From the NCBI GenBank assembly GCA_018224485.1, contig JAGTVE010000169.1, positions 1 to 12,970 on the forward strand: DNA of 12,970 nucleotides, in the 5' to 3' direction. The notes beneath the pieces were generated by a model, which saw only the letters and a program-made list of their open reading frames with translations, made no database searches and was not told the DNA's origin. The translations under genes and the position numbers were made by a program. The stretch comes from Thioalkalivibrio sp. GTDB taxonomy: Bacteria > Pseudomonadota > Gammaproteobacteria > Ectothiorhodospirales > Ectothiorhodospiraceae. This document shows, piece after piece, positions 1-6,565 of the stretch; position 1 is the stretch's first letter; the number at the start of each line of letters is the position of its first letter.

Positions 1-122
1 CCGTTGCCGCAACCGCTGCGGGCCGAACAGGACCCGCAGGTGGACCGGCGCTCCACGCGCACCGTGGCCCAGGCCTCGTCGGCCGCCACCACCACGCCCT
101 GCTCTTCCAGCCAGTCACTCAT
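1..122 (-). CDS. rseC: RseC/MucC family protein, N-terminal fragment
   Basis: Only the first 40 residues are inside the window; the gene continues past base 1. The ATG is at 122-120, 20 bases after the rseB stop. The fragment starts MSDWLEEQGVVVAADEAWATV and has three cysteines in a C29-x2-C32-x5-C38 arrangement, which matches the cysteine-rich N-terminus of RseC (also called MucC). Family members are inner-membrane proteins; they are linked to sigma-E regulation and to reduction of the SoxR iron-sulfur cluster through Rsx-type electron transfer. The membrane segments expected further on lie outside the window. Position as fourth gene after rpoE, rseA and rseB agrees with the family's usual place, and the call rests on the cysteine pattern plus this order. 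Confidence 0.85.
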   Translation of the reverse strand, partial: MSDWLEEQGVVVAADEAWATVRVERRSTCGSCSARSGCGN

Positions 123-142
123 CGGAAAGGCACCGACGGATC

Positions 143-1129
143 TCAGTCGGTCCCGCCTGCGCGGAAGCGCGCGGCGTCGGCGATCCGTTCAACCGTCTTC
201 ACCGGCACCTCGCCGACGACCGTCACCTGATGACCGGCAAGCGGCCGGGCGAGGGCATGGGTCGCCCCCGATCGGGTCACGCCCTCGAAGGTCTCGGCGT
301 CGTCCGTGGTGGGATCGACATAGACCGATACGGTCGCGAGGCCGTCGCTGAGCACGAAATGCAACGAGGATCCGCCGTCTTCTTCCGGGCCGATGCTGCG
401 CTCGGTCACGATCACGGCACTGAAACCCGGCGGCAGGCCCTCAAAGTACCATTGGCCGTACCGGTCCTGCTCTTCGGGCGAGGCCCCGGCCGCACGCACC
501 TCGATCCGCCGCGCGTCGCAGCCATCCGGCGCAAGGGATTCCTCGAACACGACGTCGAGGAACTCGAGTTCGGTGAAGACCAGCCGCTCGAGCAGCTGCC
601 CATCGCCGTCGATCAGTTCGCTGAGCAGCGGAAGACCCGTGTCCCGATGCAGGCAGTACTGGTGGCTGTAGCGATACGCGTCGCGCGCCTCGGCGTGCAG
701 CTGATAACACGGGAAACCGGCAATCCGGTCAAAGCCGGATGAGCTCAGGTCATAGCGCTCGTTCGCCCGAAGCATCGCCGCCGCGAAGGCCGGTGGTCGT
801 TGCGGGGCCCCACCCTGCTGCCGGCCCCCGCCTTCGACGCGTGCGCCCTTGATCGCACTGATGCGGTCCACCTCGCGAATCACCTCGCGCGCCGACCCTG
901 TCAGGGTCTGCAGCCGCTCCCGGTATCCGTCCTCCTCGGCCGCGTGGACCACGCGCACCGTGTCGATGCGCTCACCCCGCTGAAACACGAAGGTGCCCTC
1001 GTAGCTGTGCCGGTGCATGCTGTCCGCCATGCGCTCCAGCCACTCCTCGGGACTGTAGTCCCCGGCCTGAAGGTTCAGCGGTAGGAAGAGCGCGAGTGCA
1101 GTGGCGACACGCAGGGTCCAGCCCCACAT
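143..1129 (-). CDS. rseB: Sigma-E factor regulatory protein RseB (MucB)
   Basis: Periplasmic regulator that binds the periplasmic part of RseA and shields it from DegS-type proteolysis until lipoprotein or LPS signals release it. The 328-residue product is close to the usual RseB length of about 320. It begins with a cleavable signal peptide (roughly residues 1-22, hydrophobic ATALALFLPLNLQA, then GD). Next comes the recognisable RseB start (YSPEEWLERMADSMHRHSYE, then GTFVFQRG) of the LolA-like N-terminal domain, and a smaller C-terminal domain from about residue 225 (YFEGLPPGFSAVIVTER). The ATG at 1129-1127 lies 6 bases after the rseA stop, so the two are probably translated together. A Gln/Gly-rich stretch near residues 100-110 (GGGRQQGGAPQRPP) looks like a lineage-specific flexible insertion. 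No frameshift or missing region is seen. Confidence 0.95.
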   Translation of the reverse strand: MWGWTLRVATALALFLPLNLQAGDYSPEEWLERMADSMHRHSYEGTFVFQRGERIDTVRVVHAAEEDGYRERLQTLTGSAREVIREVDRISAIKGARVEGGGRQQGGAPQRPPAFAAAMLRANERYDLSSSGFDRIAGFPCYQLHAEARDAYRYSHQYCLHRDTGLPLLSELIDGDGQLLERLVFTELEFLDVVFEESLAPDGCDARRIEVRAAGASPEEQDRYGQWYFEGLPPGFSAVIVTERSIGPEEDGGSSLHFVLSDGLATVSVYVDPTTDDAETFEGVTRSGATHALARPLAGHQVTVVGEVPVKTVERIADAARFRAGGTD

Positions 1130-1135
1130 CCCCGA

Positions 1136-1660
1136 CTACTCGCCATCGACCGAGTTGCGGACCCGGGCGAATGCGGAAGAACCGGGGGCGACCAGCTCCG
1201 CGTGGTTTTCAAAGTAGCGCGCGAAGCGCGGGTCGGGCGCGGTGACCAGCTCGCTCTCGGGCGGCTCCTGAATCGTGCCTGTCTCCGCGGTTGCAGTGGG
1301 CACGCGGTCGTCGGTGCCGGTGATCGTCTGGAGCCCCAGCAGGGAGACCATCGCCACGGCAGCGGCGATGCCGACCCCGGCCACCGGCTTCATCCAGCGC
1401 CCGCTCGAGGGCGGGTCCCCGCGCACGTGCAGCGGCTCGTCATCGGCGATCCCGCTCTGCACCCCCGCCAGAAAATCCCGGGGTGCGATCCGCTTCATGC
1501 CACCGCGCAGGCTGTCACCGACCAGATGATAGCGGGACCAGATTCGGCGGTCGTCTTCGGATTTCAGGAGTTCGTCGATGAGGCGGCGTGTCTCGAAGCC
1601 TTCGGTTTCATTGTCGACGAGTGCGGAGAGACGTTCGGACTTGCTTACTTGGTCGTTCAT
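1136..1660 (-). CDS. rseA: Anti-sigma-E factor RseA (MucA)
   Basis: Single-pass inner-membrane protein that binds and inactivates sigma-E; regulated proteolysis (DegS or AlgW, then RseP) frees the sigma factor. The 174-residue product has the typical cytoplasmic anti-sigma domain at residues about 8-55 (SERLSALVDNETEGFE, then DDRRIWSRYHLVGDSLRG), where the W-x-R-Y-H-L-x-G-D core is the family signature. A linker follows, then one transmembrane segment at about residues 93-113 (VAGVGIAAAVAMVSLLGL), and a periplasmic tail of about 60 residues for RseB binding and protease cleavage. The ATG at 1660-1658 lies 13 bases after the rpoE stop. The Shine-Dalgarno sequence is weak (GAG-rich, well upstream), which may mean partial translational coupling to rpoE. 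Length and topology are normal for MucA/RseA. Confidence 0.95.
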   Translation of the reverse strand: MNDQVSKSERLSALVDNETEGFETRRLIDELLKSEDDRRIWSRYHLVGDSLRGGMKRIAPRDFLAGVQSGIADDEPLHVRGDPPSSGRWMKPVAGVGIAAAVAMVSLLGLQTITGTDDRVPTATAETGTIQEPPESELVTAPDPRFARYFENHAELVAPGSSAFARVRNSVDGE

Positions 1661-1673
1661 TGGTTCTGCTCGC

Positions 1674-2252
1674 TCAATCGTTTAGCAACGGGCCCAGCGT
1701 CCGGTCGATGGCCTCGCGGGCCCGAAAGATGCGCGAACGGACGGTGCCGATCGGACATCCCATCGTCTGGGCAATCTCTTCGTAGCTCAGTCCTTCCAGT
1801 TCACGCAGCGTAATGGCGGTTCTGAGATCGTCGGGCAAACGCTCGATCGTCCGCTGCACTGCTGTCTGTATTTCCTCTGACAACAACTCCCCTTCCGGGG
1901 TTGCACTATCCTTCAGTGCGGAATCGCCGCCCATCTGTTCGGCGTCCTGAGGGTCCACCTCAGCCTCCGGGCGTCGGCGTCCCTGGGCGACCAGGTGATT
2001 CTTCGCGGTGTTGATCGCGATGCGGTAGAGCCAGGTGTAGAAGGCGCTCTCACCCCGGAAATTCGCCAGTCCGCGGTAGGCCTTGATGAAGGCCTCCTGC
2101 GAAACATCGAGTGCCGCGGCATGATCATGCACGTAACGTCCGACCAGATTGATGATCTTGTGTTGATACTTCAGGACCAGTATGTCGAAGGCCGCCTTCT
2201 CCCCGCCCTGAACCCGGCGGACGAGGGCCTCGTCCGAAGCCTTCTCGCTCAT
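1674..2252 (-). CDS. rpoE: RNA polymerase sigma-E factor (AlgU/RpoE, ECF family)
   Basis: Extracytoplasmic-function sigma factor for envelope stress genes. From the ATG at 2252-2250 the product is 192 residues, against 191 for E. coli RpoE. Region 2 is clear (LVLKYQHKIINLVGRYV, DVSQEAFIKAYRGLANFRGE, then YTWLYRIAINTAKNHL), followed by a variable acidic linker and region 4 with its helix-turn-helix (LPDDLRTAITLRELEGLSYE, then EIAQTMGCPIGTVRSRIFRA). The frame stays open upstream to 2558, but those 102 residues resemble no sigma-factor sequence. The chosen ATG is preceded by GGGAG with a 7-base gap and starts MSEKASDEALVRRVQGGE, as expected. It is first in an operon with rseA, rseB and rseC, and divergent from nadB. 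A candidate sigma-E promoter lies about 45-70 bases upstream. Confidence 0.97.
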   Translation of the reverse strand: MSEKASDEALVRRVQGGEKAAFDILVLKYQHKIINLVGRYVHDHAAALDVSQEAFIKAYRGLANFRGESAFYTWLYRIAINTAKNHLVAQGRRRPEAEVDPQDAEQMGGDSALKDSATPEGELLSEEIQTAVQRTIERLPDDLRTAITLRELEGLSYEEIAQTMGCPIGTVRSRIFRAREAIDRTLGPLLND

Positions 2253-2296
2253 GCGGGCACTCCCGCCCGGAGCGCCAGTTCCGCTACTCTTGGCTG

Positions 2297-2324
2297 CATG
2301 GACCGTGTCGGCATGTTGAAGTTC
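2297..2324 (-). promoter_or_regulatory. Candidate autoregulatory sigma-E promoter for rpoE-rseABC
   Basis: Read on the minus strand, GAACTT (2324-2319) is followed after exactly 16 bases by TCCATG (2302-2297). The sigma-E consensus is GGAACTT, a 15-16 base spacer, then TCnAA or TCTGA. The -35 core is perfect; the -10 keeps TC and an A. Transcription would start near 2290 and give a leader of about 38 bases before the rpoE ATG. Autoregulation of rpoE from such a promoter is established in E. coli and Pseudomonas; its use here is inferred. Confidence 0.6.
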
Positions 2325-2396
2325 GTCCTGATCGGTTCCGGCGTGCCGGACCGTGCGATTGTGTGCGCAAAACAACGCCGGAAAGTTACCTGACCC

Positions 2397-4037
2397 ATGG
2401 CTGCAACACAAATGGGCCCTGCGCAGGAACGCTTCGATGTGCTCATCATCGGAAGCGGGGCCGCCGGCCTCACTGCGGCGCTGCATCTGGCCCCCAGCCG
2501 GCGGGTCGCCATCATCAGCAAGGGGCCGGTCGACGAGGGCAGCACCCGTTACGCTCAAGGGGGCATCTCGGCGGTCCTCGATCAGGCCGACTCATTCGAG
2601 TCGCACGTCGCTGACACGCTCGATGCGGGCGCCGGACTCTGCGAGATCGACGCGGTCCGCCGAACGGTCGCGGAAGGGCCCGAGGCCATCAATTGGCTGG
2701 CGGGCCTCGGTGTCCCCTTTACCCGCGAGGCCCACGAGGGACGCAGCCGTCTGCATCTCACCCGGGAGGGCGGTCACAGCGCGCGCCGGGTCGCCCACGC
2801 GGCCGACGCAACCGGGCAGGCGATCGAGGAGGCCCTCGTTGGAACCGCGCGGGAGCAGGCGCGCATCGAGGTCTTCGAGCGTCACCTCGCGGTCGACCTG
2901 ATCCTGGCCGACGTGGACGATAAGCGACGCGTGATCGGAGCCTACATTCAGGATGGCGAGACCCGGGAGGTGCAGACCATCCTGGCCCCGATGGTAATCC
3001 TGGCGACCGGTGGCGCCAGCAAGGTGTATCTATACAGTTCGAACCCGGATGGCGCCACCGGCGACGGCATCGCGATGGCCTGGCGCGCCGGCTGCCGGGT
3101 CGCCAACATGGAGTTCATGCAGTTCCACCCCACCTGTCTATTCCATCCCCAGGCCAAGTCCTTCCTGATTTCCGAGGCGGTGCGCGGCGAGGGCGGCCGC
3201 CTGCTGCTGCCGGATGGCACCCCGTTCATGGAGCGCTTTGATGCCCGTGCCGAGCTGGCGCCGCGCGACATCGTCGCCCGCGCGATCGACTACGAGATGA
3301 AGCGGCTCGGGGTCGATCACGTCTACCTCGACATCAGCCATCGCAGCCCCGAGTTCGTGCGCGAACACTTCCCGACCATTCACCAGCGTTGCCTGGAATT
3401 CGGGTTCGACATGACCAGCGAGCCCCTGCCGGTGGTGCCGGCCGCGCACTACACCTGCGGCGGCGTGATGGTGGACGCGCACGGGCGCACCGACGTTCCC
3501 GGACTCTACGCCGCCGGCGAGGTGTCCTACACCGGCCTGCACGGCGCCAACCGGATGGCCAGCAATTCGCTGCTCGAGTGCCTGGTCTACGCCCGCGCAG
3601 CCGCCCGGCACATCCTCTCCGACGCCGATCCGCTGACGCCGGAGGCGCTGCCCCGGCCGCCGAACTGGGACGAATCCCGGGTCACCGATTCCGACGAGGA
3701 GGTGGTCGTGTCGCACAACTGGGACGAACTGCGCCGGCTGATGTGGGACTATGTCGGGATCGTGCGCGCCAGTGACCGCCTGCTGCGGGCGCAGCGGCGC
3801 ATCCGTGTGCTGATGGAGGAGGTCCACGAGTACTATGCCCACTATCGGATCACACCCGATCTCATCGAACTGCGGAATCTGGTGCTCGTGGCCCAGATCA
3901 TCGTGAGCAGCGCCCTTGAGCGCCAGGAGAGCCGCGGCCTGCACTTCATCCGCGACTTCCCGGAGCGCGATCCGAACCCGCATCCCGGTCCGACGGTGCT
4001 GTCGCCCCCGGCGGCCCACCGGGCCCGGCCGGACTGA
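2397..4037 (+). CDS. nadB: L-aspartate oxidase NadB
   Basis: FAD enzyme that oxidises L-aspartate to iminoaspartate, the first step of de novo NAD synthesis; NadA uses the product. At 546 residues it is close to the 540 of the E. coli enzyme. Visible motifs are the FAD dinucleotide fold GSGAAG (19-24), RYAQGG (51-56), and the NadB signature at 123-140 (REGGHSARRVAHAADATG), which separates it from succinate dehydrogenase flavoproteins. Also present are MQFHPT with H244, APRD with R290, and HYTCGG with H351; these match the catalytic residue numbers recalled for E. coli NadB. A helical C-terminal domain ends in the usual NPHPGP. The ATG at 2397 has GGAAAG about 11 bases upstream; an in-frame ATG at 2412 lacks such a site. 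Divergent from rpoE, with a 144-base shared regulatory region, as in many gammaproteobacteria. Confidence 0.97.
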   Translation: MAATQMGPAQERFDVLIIGSGAAGLTAALHLAPSRRVAIISKGPVDEGSTRYAQGGISAVLDQADSFESHVADTLDAGAGLCEIDAVRRTVAEGPEAINWLAGLGVPFTREAHEGRSRLHLTREGGHSARRVAHAADATGQAIEEALVGTAREQARIEVFERHLAVDLILADVDDKRRVIGAYIQDGETREVQTILAPMVILATGGASKVYLYSSNPDGATGDGIAMAWRAGCRVANMEFMQFHPTCLFHPQAKSFLISEAVRGEGGRLLLPDGTPFMERFDARAELAPRDIVARAIDYEMKRLGVDHVYLDISHRSPEFVREHFPTIHQRCLEFGFDMTSEPLPVVPAAHYTCGGVMVDAHGRTDVPGLYAAGEVSYTGLHGANRMASNSLLECLVYARAAARHILSDADPLTPEALPRPPNWDESRVTDSDEEVVVSHNWDELRRLMWDYVGIVRASDRLLRAQRRIRVLMEEVHEYYAHYRITPDLIELRNLVLVAQIIVSSALERQESRGLHFIRDFPERDPNPHPGPTVLSPPAAHRARPD

Positions 4038-4060
4038 ACGGGCGCTTACGGCTTGAGTTC

Positions 4061-4624
4061 TCAGGGGGTCTTCGGGTGCGGCATGCGGATGAAGTGCTCG
4101 CGATAATGGCGCAACTCCTCGATGGAGTCGCGGATGTCCTGCAACGCCTGGTGCGTGGCATCCTTCTTCACGATCGAGAGCACGCCCGGGGCCCAGCGCC
4201 GCGCGAGCTCCTTCAGGGTACTGACGTCGAGGTTGCGGTAGTGAAAATAACCCTCGAGATCGGGCATGCAGCGGGCCAGAAAACGCCGGTCCTGGCAGAT
4301 GGAATTGCCGCACATCGGCGACGCGTGAGGCGGCACCCAGTAGCTCAGAAAATCCAGGGTGGCCTGCTCCGCGTCGATCTCGTCGATCGGACTCTGCCGT
4401 ACCCGCTGCAGGAGCCCGGAAGCCCCATGGGTACGCCGGTTCCAGTCGTCGAGGCCACCGAGAACCGACTCGTCCTGGCGGATCGCCATCACCGGGCCCT
4501 CCGCGAGCAGGTTAAGATCCTTGTCGGTCACGATGGTCGCGACTTCGAGGATCAGATCCGTCTGCGGATCGAGCCCCGTCATCTCGAGATCGATCCAGAT
4601 CAGGTTGTCGGCGTTCTGGCCCAT
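4061..4624 (-). CDS. orn: Oligoribonuclease Orn (DEDDh 3'-5' exonuclease)
   Basis: Degrades 2-5 nucleotide RNAs, including pGpG from cyclic-di-GMP turnover, to mononucleotides in the cytoplasm. The 187 residues match the family length of about 180. All DEDDh catalytic residues are visible: D12 and E14 (WIDLEMTGLD), D112 (CQDRRFL), H158 and D163 (HQALQDIRDS). The family stretch FHYRNLDVSTLKELARRW (127-144) is also present. The ATG at 4624-4622 has GGAG 5 bases upstream. It converges with nadB, with 23 bases between the two stop codons and no T-tract hairpin between them. It is divergent from the cytochrome-phhB-rsgA group; in E. coli orn and rsgA are also divergent neighbours, so two genes appear inserted between them here. 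Confidence 0.97.
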   Translation of the reverse strand: MGQNADNLIWIDLEMTGLDPQTDLILEVATIVTDKDLNLLAEGPVMAIRQDESVLGGLDDWNRRTHGASGLLQRVRQSPIDEIDAEQATLDFLSYWVPPHASPMCGNSICQDRRFLARCMPDLEGYFHYRNLDVSTLKELARRWAPGVLSIVKKDATHQALQDIRDSIEELRHYREHFIRMPHPKTP

Positions 4625-4647
4625 GCCGTCTCCAGGGTTGGCACGTC

Positions 4648-4656
4648 AGTTTATCA
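4648..4656 (-). promoter_or_regulatory. Candidate extended -10 promoter for orn
   Basis: On the minus strand TGATAAACT reads as TGN plus the hexamer TAAACT (4 of 6 to TATAAT), 23 bases before the orn ATG. No convincing -35 box is seen upstream, which is tolerated by extended -10 promoters. It would give a leader of about 17 bases that still contains the orn ribosome site. Confidence 0.35.
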
Positions 4657-4772
4657 TCCCGGCCCGGGCGCTGATGTACCGGTCTCACCCGGGCGAACGT
4701 CCACGACGACTCCAGTCACTCCGGAGGATGCAACACGATCCCATTCCACCGTGACCGGTCCGTCAACCCGTC

Positions 4773-4796
4773 TCCCCTCCCGCAAGCGGGAGAGGG
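4773..4796. repeat. Short hairpin of the dispersed CTCCCGCAAGCGGGAG type
   Basis: A 7-base perfect inverted repeat CTCCCGC (4777-4783) and GCGGGAG (4786-4792) is separated by AA, with further partial pairing outside (CCC against GGG). This word followed by AGGG is a familiar dispersed intergenic element in high-GC proteobacterial genomes. It sits in the 217-base gap between the divergent orn and cytochrome genes. A single copy is present here, so its repeat nature in this genome is inferred. No T-tract follows, which argues against a simple terminator. Confidence 0.55.
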
Positions 4797-4841
4797 CGTC
4801 CACGAGCGCACTGCGCGCTCCTCCACGTGAAGGAGATAATC

Positions 4842-5120
4842 ATGCGTCATGGTCTTACCGCATTCGGCATTCTGTGTTGCGTCAGCCTCGCCAGCCCGGC
4901 CCTTGCCAGCGATCCCGCGCTGGGCGAGGAATTGCACCAGGAAAACTGCGTCAGTTGCCACGGAACGGAGGTGTACACCCGCGACGACCGCATGGTCGAT
5001 TCGATGAGTTCCCTGATCACCCAGGTCAACCGGTGCAACGTGAATCTCGGGACCGGCTGGTTCGATGACGAAGTGGAGGCAGTCGCCGCCTATCTGGGCG
5101 AAAACTACTACAACTTCTGA
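4842..5120 (+). CDS. Small periplasmic c-type cytochrome
   Basis: Predicted exported mono-haem cytochrome of 92 residues. A signal peptide covers about 1-23 (hydrophobic core GILCCVSLASPALA, then S/D). One haem attachment site CVSCH is at 36-40. The rest is a compact class-I-like fold with GTEVYTRDDRMVDSMSSL and a C-terminal WFDDEVEAVAAYLGENYYNF. The sixth haem ligand is unclear: M51 and M55 are candidates, and an extra cysteine, C65, is in QVNRCN. The ATG at 4842 is chosen over an in-frame GTG at 4827 because AGGAG (4831-4835) sits 6 bases before it, and because the signal peptide then has normal length. It is followed 15 bases later by phhB, probably in the same transcript. Its electron partner cannot be read from the sequence. 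Confidence 0.88.
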   Translation: MRHGLTAFGILCCVSLASPALASDPALGEELHQENCVSCHGTEVYTRDDRMVDSMSSLITQVNRCNVNLGTGWFDDEVEAVAAYLGENYYNF

Positions 5121-5135
5121 ATCCGGGGTGTCACG

Positions 5136-5471
5136 ATGACCGACCTGAGCAAGCGGCACTGCGACGCACCGGAGGCCTTTGCCGGGCCCCTCTCCCCGTC
5201 GGAGTGTGACGAGATGCTCGCGCAGCTGCATGAAGACTGGGACCTCGACACCGCAGCGGGCCGGATCTCGCGGCGGCTGGAGTTTGCCAATTTCCACGAA
5301 ACCACGTCCTTTGTGAACGCAGTCGCGTGGATTGCCAATCGGGAGGATCACCATCCCGACATGGAGGTCTCGTACGGGCATTGCGTGGTGCGTTTTTCAA
5401 CGCATGCGATCGGCGGGCTGAGCCCGAACGATTTCATCTGCGCGGCACGCGTGGATGCCCTTTTTGATTAG
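5136..5471 (+). CDS. phhB: 4a-hydroxytetrahydrobiopterin dehydratase (PhhB/DCoH family)
   Basis: Pterin-4a-carbinolamine dehydratase, which regenerates the pterin cofactor after aromatic amino acid hydroxylation. The 111 residues match the family length. The catalytic signature is intact: E70-D-H72-H73-P74, then Y80, and H90 in STHAIGGLSPNDF. The N-terminal part has the usual LSPSECDEMLAQL helix and the DWDLD strand. GGGGTG lies about 7 bases before the ATG. No phenylalanine hydroxylase is in the window. Some members of this family act outside that pathway, for example in molybdenum-cofactor metabolism, so the fold and reaction are well supported but the physiological role is open. Possibly co-transcribed with the preceding cytochrome; a large inverted repeat separates it from rsgA. 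Confidence 0.93.
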   Translation: MTDLSKRHCDAPEAFAGPLSPSECDEMLAQLHEDWDLDTAAGRISRRLEFANFHETTSFVNAVAWIANREDHHPDMEVSYGHCVVRFSTHAIGGLSPNDFICAARVDALFD

Positions 5472-5559
5472 GCCTGGAGGGAGGGCTTCTTGAGCACGAC
5501 CGTCAGGAGCCGCCGCACGTCCGCACCTGGTTCGAGCGGCGGCTCCGTGACGCCAGGCC
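5471..5559. repeat. Nested inverted repeats between phhB and rsgA
   Basis: An 11-base perfect inverted repeat, GGAGCCGCCGC (5506-5516) and GCGGCGGCTCC (5536-5546), encloses a 19-base loop. It is itself enclosed by GGCCTGG (5471-5477, overlapping the last base of the phhB stop) and CCAGGCC (5553-5559). No T-tract follows, so an intrinsic terminator is not obvious. It could be a Rho-linked or attenuating RNA structure, or an mRNA-stability hairpin. Confidence 0.6.
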
Positions 5560-5587
5560 CCATGGTCGCGGGCGGACTCAGGCTAGC

Positions 5588-6484
5588 ATGAGCCTGCTTT
5601 GCCGTGTTCTCGCCCGTTACGGCAGTGAGATTGACGTGTTACGGCCGGATGGCAGCGTCCAGCGCGTCAGCCTGCGGCGCAGATTCGACGACGTGGTCTG
5701 TGGCGACGTGGTGTCGGTCGATGCATTGGGACCCGCTGTCCAGAGCCGGGAGCCGCGCCGCAATCACCTGCGGCGGCGTGACGGATTCAACCGCCCGAAG
5801 ACGATCGCCGCCAACATCGACCGAGTGTGGATCGTGGTCGCTCCGCGGCCCGCAATCCCGCGTCTGCTGATCGACCGGTTTCTGGTCGGCATCCGCAACC
5901 TGCCGGCCGAGGCGGGCATTATCGTGAACAAGTCTGATCTGGCGCACCCGGCGGATGGCACGGCATCGAACCTGGACCCCGACCTGTCGGCCTACGCACA
6001 CCTGTGCCTGCCGGTGTTCCGGGTCAGCGCCCACACCGGCCTTGGACTCGAATCGTTCCGCACGGCCGCCTCCGGGGGCAGCAACATCCTCGTTGGGCCG
6101 TCTGGCGTCGGCAAGTCCTCCCTGATCCAGGCGCTGTTGCCCGATGAGCGGCTGCGCATCGCAGAAGTCGGACAGAGCGGAGAGGGTCGGCATACCACGA
6201 CCACGGGCCGCTGGTACGAGGCCCAGGGCGGCGGTGCCTGGATCGACTCGCCGGGCGTGCGCGATTTCAGTCCGGAGATCGCCTCCGTCGAGCAGCTGGT
6301 GCAGGGCTTCCCCGACCTGTCAGAACACGCGGCCGCCTGCCGTTTCCGCGACTGCACTCACCGTTCCGAGCCCGGCTGCGCAGTGCGCGGGGCGGTGGAT
6401 CAGGGAGTGCTGCCCGTCGCGCGCCTGGAGTCCTGGCGGGAACTGCTGGAGACCCTGGTGGCGGACGGCCGGGATCGGGGGTGA
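5588..6484 (+). CDS. rsgA: Ribosome small-subunit GTPase RsgA (YjeQ)
   Basis: Circularly permuted GTPase that works in late 30S maturation and in release of assembly factors. The 298-residue product shows the N-terminal OB-fold (CRVLARYGSEIDVLRPDGS, DVVCGDVVSVD), then GTPase motifs in permuted order: G4 NKSD (114-117), G5 SAHTG (147-151), G1 GPSGVGKSS (170-178), G2 RHTTTT (201-206) and G3 DSPG (220-223). A C-terminal zinc site follows: C251, C256, H258 and C264. It is shorter than E. coli RsgA (350) because it lacks the basic N-terminal extension. The ATG at 5588 has only a weak ribosome site (CAGG); the OB-fold starts almost at once, so little can be missing upstream. Location near orn matches other gammaproteobacteria. 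Confidence 0.96.
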   Translation: MSLLCRVLARYGSEIDVLRPDGSVQRVSLRRRFDDVVCGDVVSVDALGPAVQSREPRRNHLRRRDGFNRPKTIAANIDRVWIVVAPRPAIPRLLIDRFLVGIRNLPAEAGIIVNKSDLAHPADGTASNLDPDLSAYAHLCLPVFRVSAHTGLGLESFRTAASGGSNILVGPSGVGKSSLIQALLPDERLRIAEVGQSGEGRHTTTTGRWYEAQGGGAWIDSPGVRDFSPEIASVEQLVQGFPDLSEHAAACRFRDCTHRSEPGCAVRGAVDQGVLPVARLESWRELLETLVADGRDRG

Positions 6485-6504
6485 GGGCGGCGGCGGGGTC
6501 GGTC

Positions 6505-6534
6505 GTGGGATCGCGGCTGGAAGCCGCTCCTACA
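6505..6534. repeat. REP-like palindromic element
   Basis: The word TCGCGGCTGGAAGCCGCTCC followed by TACA contains GCGGCT (6513-6518) and AGCCGC (6522-6527) around a GGA loop. Read from the other strand it is the TGTAGGAGCGGCTTCCAGCC type, a dispersed extragenic palindrome well known in pseudomonads and xanthomonads. It lies in the 81-base gap between the convergent rsgA and the beta-barrel gene. Only one copy is in the window, so its dispersal here is inferred. Confidence 0.65.
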
Positions 6535-6565
6535 ACCCCCTACAGCCCGTGGCAGGCGAACCGGT

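Noticed and set aside
2253..2558. Upstream in-frame extension of rpoE (102 residues)
   Set aside because: Would run through the rpoE-nadB regulatory region and into nadB; the internal ATG has a good ribosome site and matches RpoE family starts.
4038..4060. Bidirectional terminator between convergent nadB and orn
   Set aside because: The 23-base gap has no inverted repeat or T-tract that I can support.
3138..4313. Open frame of 391 codons on the minus strand opposite nadB and overlapping orn
   Set aside because: Overlaps two well-supported genes and has no recognisable domain.
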